Positions 61,401-64,000 of a stretch of DNA of 64,000 bases are shown here, in pieces. The notes under the pieces were generated by a model. The model had not been told where the DNA came from. It did no database searches and was given only the letters and a program-made list of their open reading frames with translations. The DNA is taken from assembly GCF_964355755.1 (NCBI RefSeq), contig NC_092670.1:23621201-23685200 (forward strand), written 5' to 3'. Both the position numbers and the translations under genes were made by a program. Position 1 is the first letter of the stretch. Every line of letters starts with the position of its first letter. This DNA comes from Antedon mediterranea. Taxonomy: Eukaryota > Echinodermata > Crinoidea > Comatulida > Antedonidae.

Positions 61401-62660
61401 ATTAAAAAACTACGAGTTACCAATTCATAATTCAGATATAGGCCTACTGTTTCCACCTTTTAAAAGTGGGATCCGGATTTACCCGTTGTTGGTATTACAG
61501 CAAATGTTATAAACAACTTTGAAATCCCTTGATGAATTAAACTGTCTAAATCCGAAATTACATTTTTTTTCTTTGATCGTAGTAGGCAAATATATTTTAT
61601 TCAGTTACGATACCCTGGAAATTGTTGCCACAATAACTTGCATAAATCAAATTAGCCTAGACGTGGCCTACGCTGCGATTCGGGGTTCATGGTACTACGG
61701 CACAAAAGCCTCGATAATCACCCCCCAGCCTGAATTCACAGATGCGATCTCGATGTATCTATTGCATGCAATACGACGCAGTGAACGCACAAGATATCCA
61801 AACGGGCAATGCTCCGGTGTTTCTCTTCTCCCCCTTTAATGATTATTTAATGAAAGCGGACTTTACAAAGGCTTCTATCATTAATCGATTAGTACTATAC
61901 TATTGTAAAAAACGTGTTAAATAGTAACCTTCATTAAGGTGTACGATATGAGATGCGAAGGATATGCATACACGAAAAATATGCATAGTCAGATAAATAG
62001 GCCTACAGATTCTGATGATTCTTGCATCGATACAATTTTATGTTTGTTTATAGGCCTTTGGTTTCTAATTAATATTTAATAATGTATTGAAAATCTATTA
62101 TTTTATAGGAATACTAACTATTTGTATCAACTTAAAAACACTATTGTATTATTGTGTATTATATTGTAGTAGACAGATGAAACCTGCGAAAGAGTGTTTT
62201 CTGACAGGAGTTTGCTGTAAACATATTACCCCTCGTTCGTTTGTTTCAAAGTGTGTTCCCCTGAAGAGTGGTACCCCTAACAATGAGTTATAATGTATCA
62301 ACGTCTCGTATAAGCGCACACGACACGACGTGTTTCGTTTGATCATCACGGTTTTCAATTACGTACATTGTGTAATAATATAAGGTTTAGAGTTTTCAGA
62401 GTAAAAGTGCGATGTATTGATATTCATTGTAATTATTTTGGACTTAGCTAGGGCCTACCAGCCGACTCTCGTATTTGAATTAGGCAATGTTAAGTGTCAG
62501 GAGGAATATACAGTAAGTTATAGTCAGGAGGAGGAGGAGTCAGTCTTTTTTCCGTGTTGTGTTCCAAGTATAATCTCATCGTGAATGAACACTTCGGTGA
62601 TAAATCCGAACCCTTAGTGCTTTAATACAAAGTAATTAAATTACTACACTCAATGTCGGC
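58500..62660. other. No gene seen upstream of the P450
   Basis: AT-rich, with one MITE (60966-61289). The 106-codon ORF at 61519-61839 has no recognisable domain or splice support. Confidence 0.4.
60966..61289. mobile_element. TTAA-ended MITE-like repeat, family B, copy 2
   Basis: The left end TTAAAGATGTATTCTCCTCC is mirrored by the right end GGGGACAATACATCTTTAA, giving inverted ends of about 25-30 bp with TTAA at both borders. The 324 bp interior has no coding capacity. Confidence 0.7.
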
Positions 62661-62665
62661 ATTTT

Positions 62666-62877
62666 ATTGGTTAAAATCAACAACCAATCAAAACGCTGGG
62701 TACACAATCTGCCTTAACGAGCAGTTACAAATAAGTATTTTCATTTTATATATCTATATGACATGCGATTGATAGGTTAGAATGTGTAATTCTGGATTTA
62801 TAATTAAAAACCATATTATCTTCATCACGTGATGTGAAAGATGTATAAATTGTCTGCAGTTTCTCGGACGGTCATTA
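62666..62877 (+). promoter_or_regulatory. Candidate core promoter of the CYP1-like gene
   Basis: Two CCAAT motifs in opposite orientation (62666-62670 and 62684-62688) precede a palindromic E-box TCACGTGA (62825-62832) and a TATA box TATAAAT (62844-62850). About 28 bases further, TCATTAC could hold the start site, giving a 5' UTR of about 85 bases before the ATG at 62959. No GCGTG core lies in the nearest 900 bases. Confidence 0.55.
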
Positions 62878-62958
62878 CTTTACGTTTATTCTCCTCGAGG
62901 AAGTGGTTTCCAAAATCATCATCTTAAGTTGAAGTTTGCAAACTTTTTCTCTGAAATT

Positions 62959-64000
62959 ATGATTGTTGAGGAAACCCTTGGTGTAAACCTGACGGTTTTT
63001 CTATTGTTTGTCTGCGTACTTCTTGTGATGATAATTGCAAAGCGGATAATGGATGGAAAACATACTCTACCGCCTAATTGCAAAGAGATACCTGGCCCAC
63101 CTGGGTTACCGCTTGTCGGTAATATATTTGATATGGATAGAAATGATCAACAAAAAAGCATAGATGAACTAGCAGAACAGTATGGAAACATATTTAAAAT
63201 TCATATTTTCAGGACACCGGTTGTTGTACTTAATGGTTACGACGTGATATCACAGGCGCTAAAACAGCAGTCCGTAGACTTTGCAGGAAGGCCTCGGTTC
63301 CACTCATTTAACGTTATGCATAAATTAAAAAGCGGGTTCCTTTCGTTTGGTGACTATTCTGATACGTGGAAGGCTCATCGTAAAATTAGTGAGGTTACCC
63401 TCAAGACATACATGTCTGGACGGAGTGTGAACAATCTTGAGCAACGTATTAGTGACGAAGTTAAGAATCTGATTGCTGTACTTACAGATAATAACAATAC
63501 AGACGGTAGGGTTTTAGAACCAACGACAATGATAAAATTGTCTGTGTGCAATATCATGTTTTCATATATGTTTGGAAGCCAACGTTCTTACAGTGATTCA
63601 AAACTTCATGACTTTTTAGCCACATCGCACAAGTTCACAAAAGCGACTGGGAGCGGGACGTCCGTTGATTTTCTGCCAGGAATACAATATTTTCCGAGCA
63701 AAACCATAACTGATTTGAAAGAAATAATACTTGAACTTGTAGATATATTGTCAGGGGACATTCAACGTCACAGAAATAATCATGTTCAAGGTGTTGCAAA
63801 CGACATGTTTGATCATTTGCTGAATGTGTCGAAATCGACGAAAAACGAAGTAGATGAGGAAAGGATTGTGAGTACTGTGTATGATATGTTTGGTGCAGGG
63901 TTCGACACAATATCTATGTCTCTGACCTGGGCGCTATTACTAATGGTAAACTACCCTGAGATACAAGATGCTGTTCAGGAGGAGTTATCCAGGGTTGTCG
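62959..64000 (+). CDS. CYP1-like cytochrome P450, N-terminal 347 residues (runs off the window)
   Basis: A single open frame with no intron reaches the last base. Residues 10-27 form an N-terminal membrane anchor for the endoplasmic reticulum. KEIPGPPGLPLVGN (42-55) is the proline-rich hinge. TPVVVLNGYDVISQAL and DFAGRP (108-112 region) match the CYP1/CYP2 clan. W137 and R141 are the C-helix WxxxR pair that holds the haem propionate. GAGFDT (312-317) is the I-helix oxygen-activation motif. The segment DMFGAGFDT and the GSG-DF-P block (231-240) favour CYP1 over CYP2 or CYP17. The ExxR motif and cysteine haem ligand lie beyond the edge, so completeness cannot be judged. CYP1 enzymes oxidise planar aromatics and are usually induced through AhR. 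Confidence 0.9.
   Translation, partial: MIVEETLGVNLTVFLLFVCVLLVMIIAKRIMDGKHTLPPNCKEIPGPPGLPLVGNIFDMDRNDQQKSIDELAEQYGNIFKIHIFRTPVVVLNGYDVISQALKQQSVDFAGRPRFHSFNVMHKLKSGFLSFGDYSDTWKAHRKISEVTLKTYMSGRSVNNLEQRISDEVKNLIAVLTDNNNTDGRVLEPTTMIKLSVCNIMFSYMFGSQRSYSDSKLHDFLATSHKFTKATGSGTSVDFLPGIQYFPSKTITDLKEIILELVDILSGDIQRHRNNHVQGVANDMFDHLLNVSKSTKNEVDEERIVSTVYDMFGAGFDTISMSLTWALLLMVNYPEIQDAVQEELSRVV

Noticed and set aside
61519-61839. 106-codon ORF upstream of the P450
   Set aside because: No domain, no repeat of its codon pattern elsewhere, and ORFs of this length are expected occasionally in 64 kb.

Overview
The window is animal nuclear DNA: AT-rich, gene-poor, with spliced genes (GT/AG introns), many short palindromic transposon relics and minisatellites, and one full-length non-LTR retrotransposon. 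The palindrome TAGGCCTA recurs at least 30 times where about one copy is expected. That bias, a CYP1-type cytochrome P450 and the intron-rich gene structure suggest an invertebrate deuterostome, most likely an echinoderm. This assignment is an inference, not a proof.

Three host genes are visible. (1) 1454-6209, minus strand: the AP-4 accessory protein tepsin, rebuilt here from 12 coding exons into 676 residues with every splice phase consistent. (2) 7733-22926, plus strand: a 281-residue protein of unknown function in 8 exons, with a 12.1 kb last intron; it lies head-to-head with tepsin, with 1.5 kb between the two start codons. (3) 62959 to the right edge, plus strand: the first 347 residues of a CYP1-like P450, uninterrupted by introns and cut by the window end.

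The 1.5 kb between the two divergent genes carries a dense TAGGCCTA cluster and a 766 bp fold-back element with long inverted ends and 18 copies of TTGCGCAA. The last intron of gene 2 is a graveyard of MITEs, a roughly 0.4 kb tandem duplication and dispersed repeats. From 23 to 39 kb I find no protein gene. This stretch holds tandem repeats, a repeat family whose inverted ends carry a TTGCGTG-rich module (26.2, 28.2, 30.2 and again 47.3 kb), a CCAAT array, a perfect 32 bp palindrome and two tRNA-Val(AAC)-like genes.

From 39.5 to 44.3 kb a non-LTR retrotransposon lies on the minus strand, with an L1-type ORF1 and an intact endonuclease/reverse transcriptase ORF2. From 47.8 to 49.3 kb there is a purine-rich minisatellite of about 139 bp units, which produces long spurious ORFs. 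From 50 to 62 kb there is no recognisable gene, only a 30 bp repeat array, MITEs, and a perfect 97 bp inverted repeat with tRNA-like promoter boxes.

No operon-like or defence-like multi-gene system is present. The novelty here lies in the repeat families and in gene 2.
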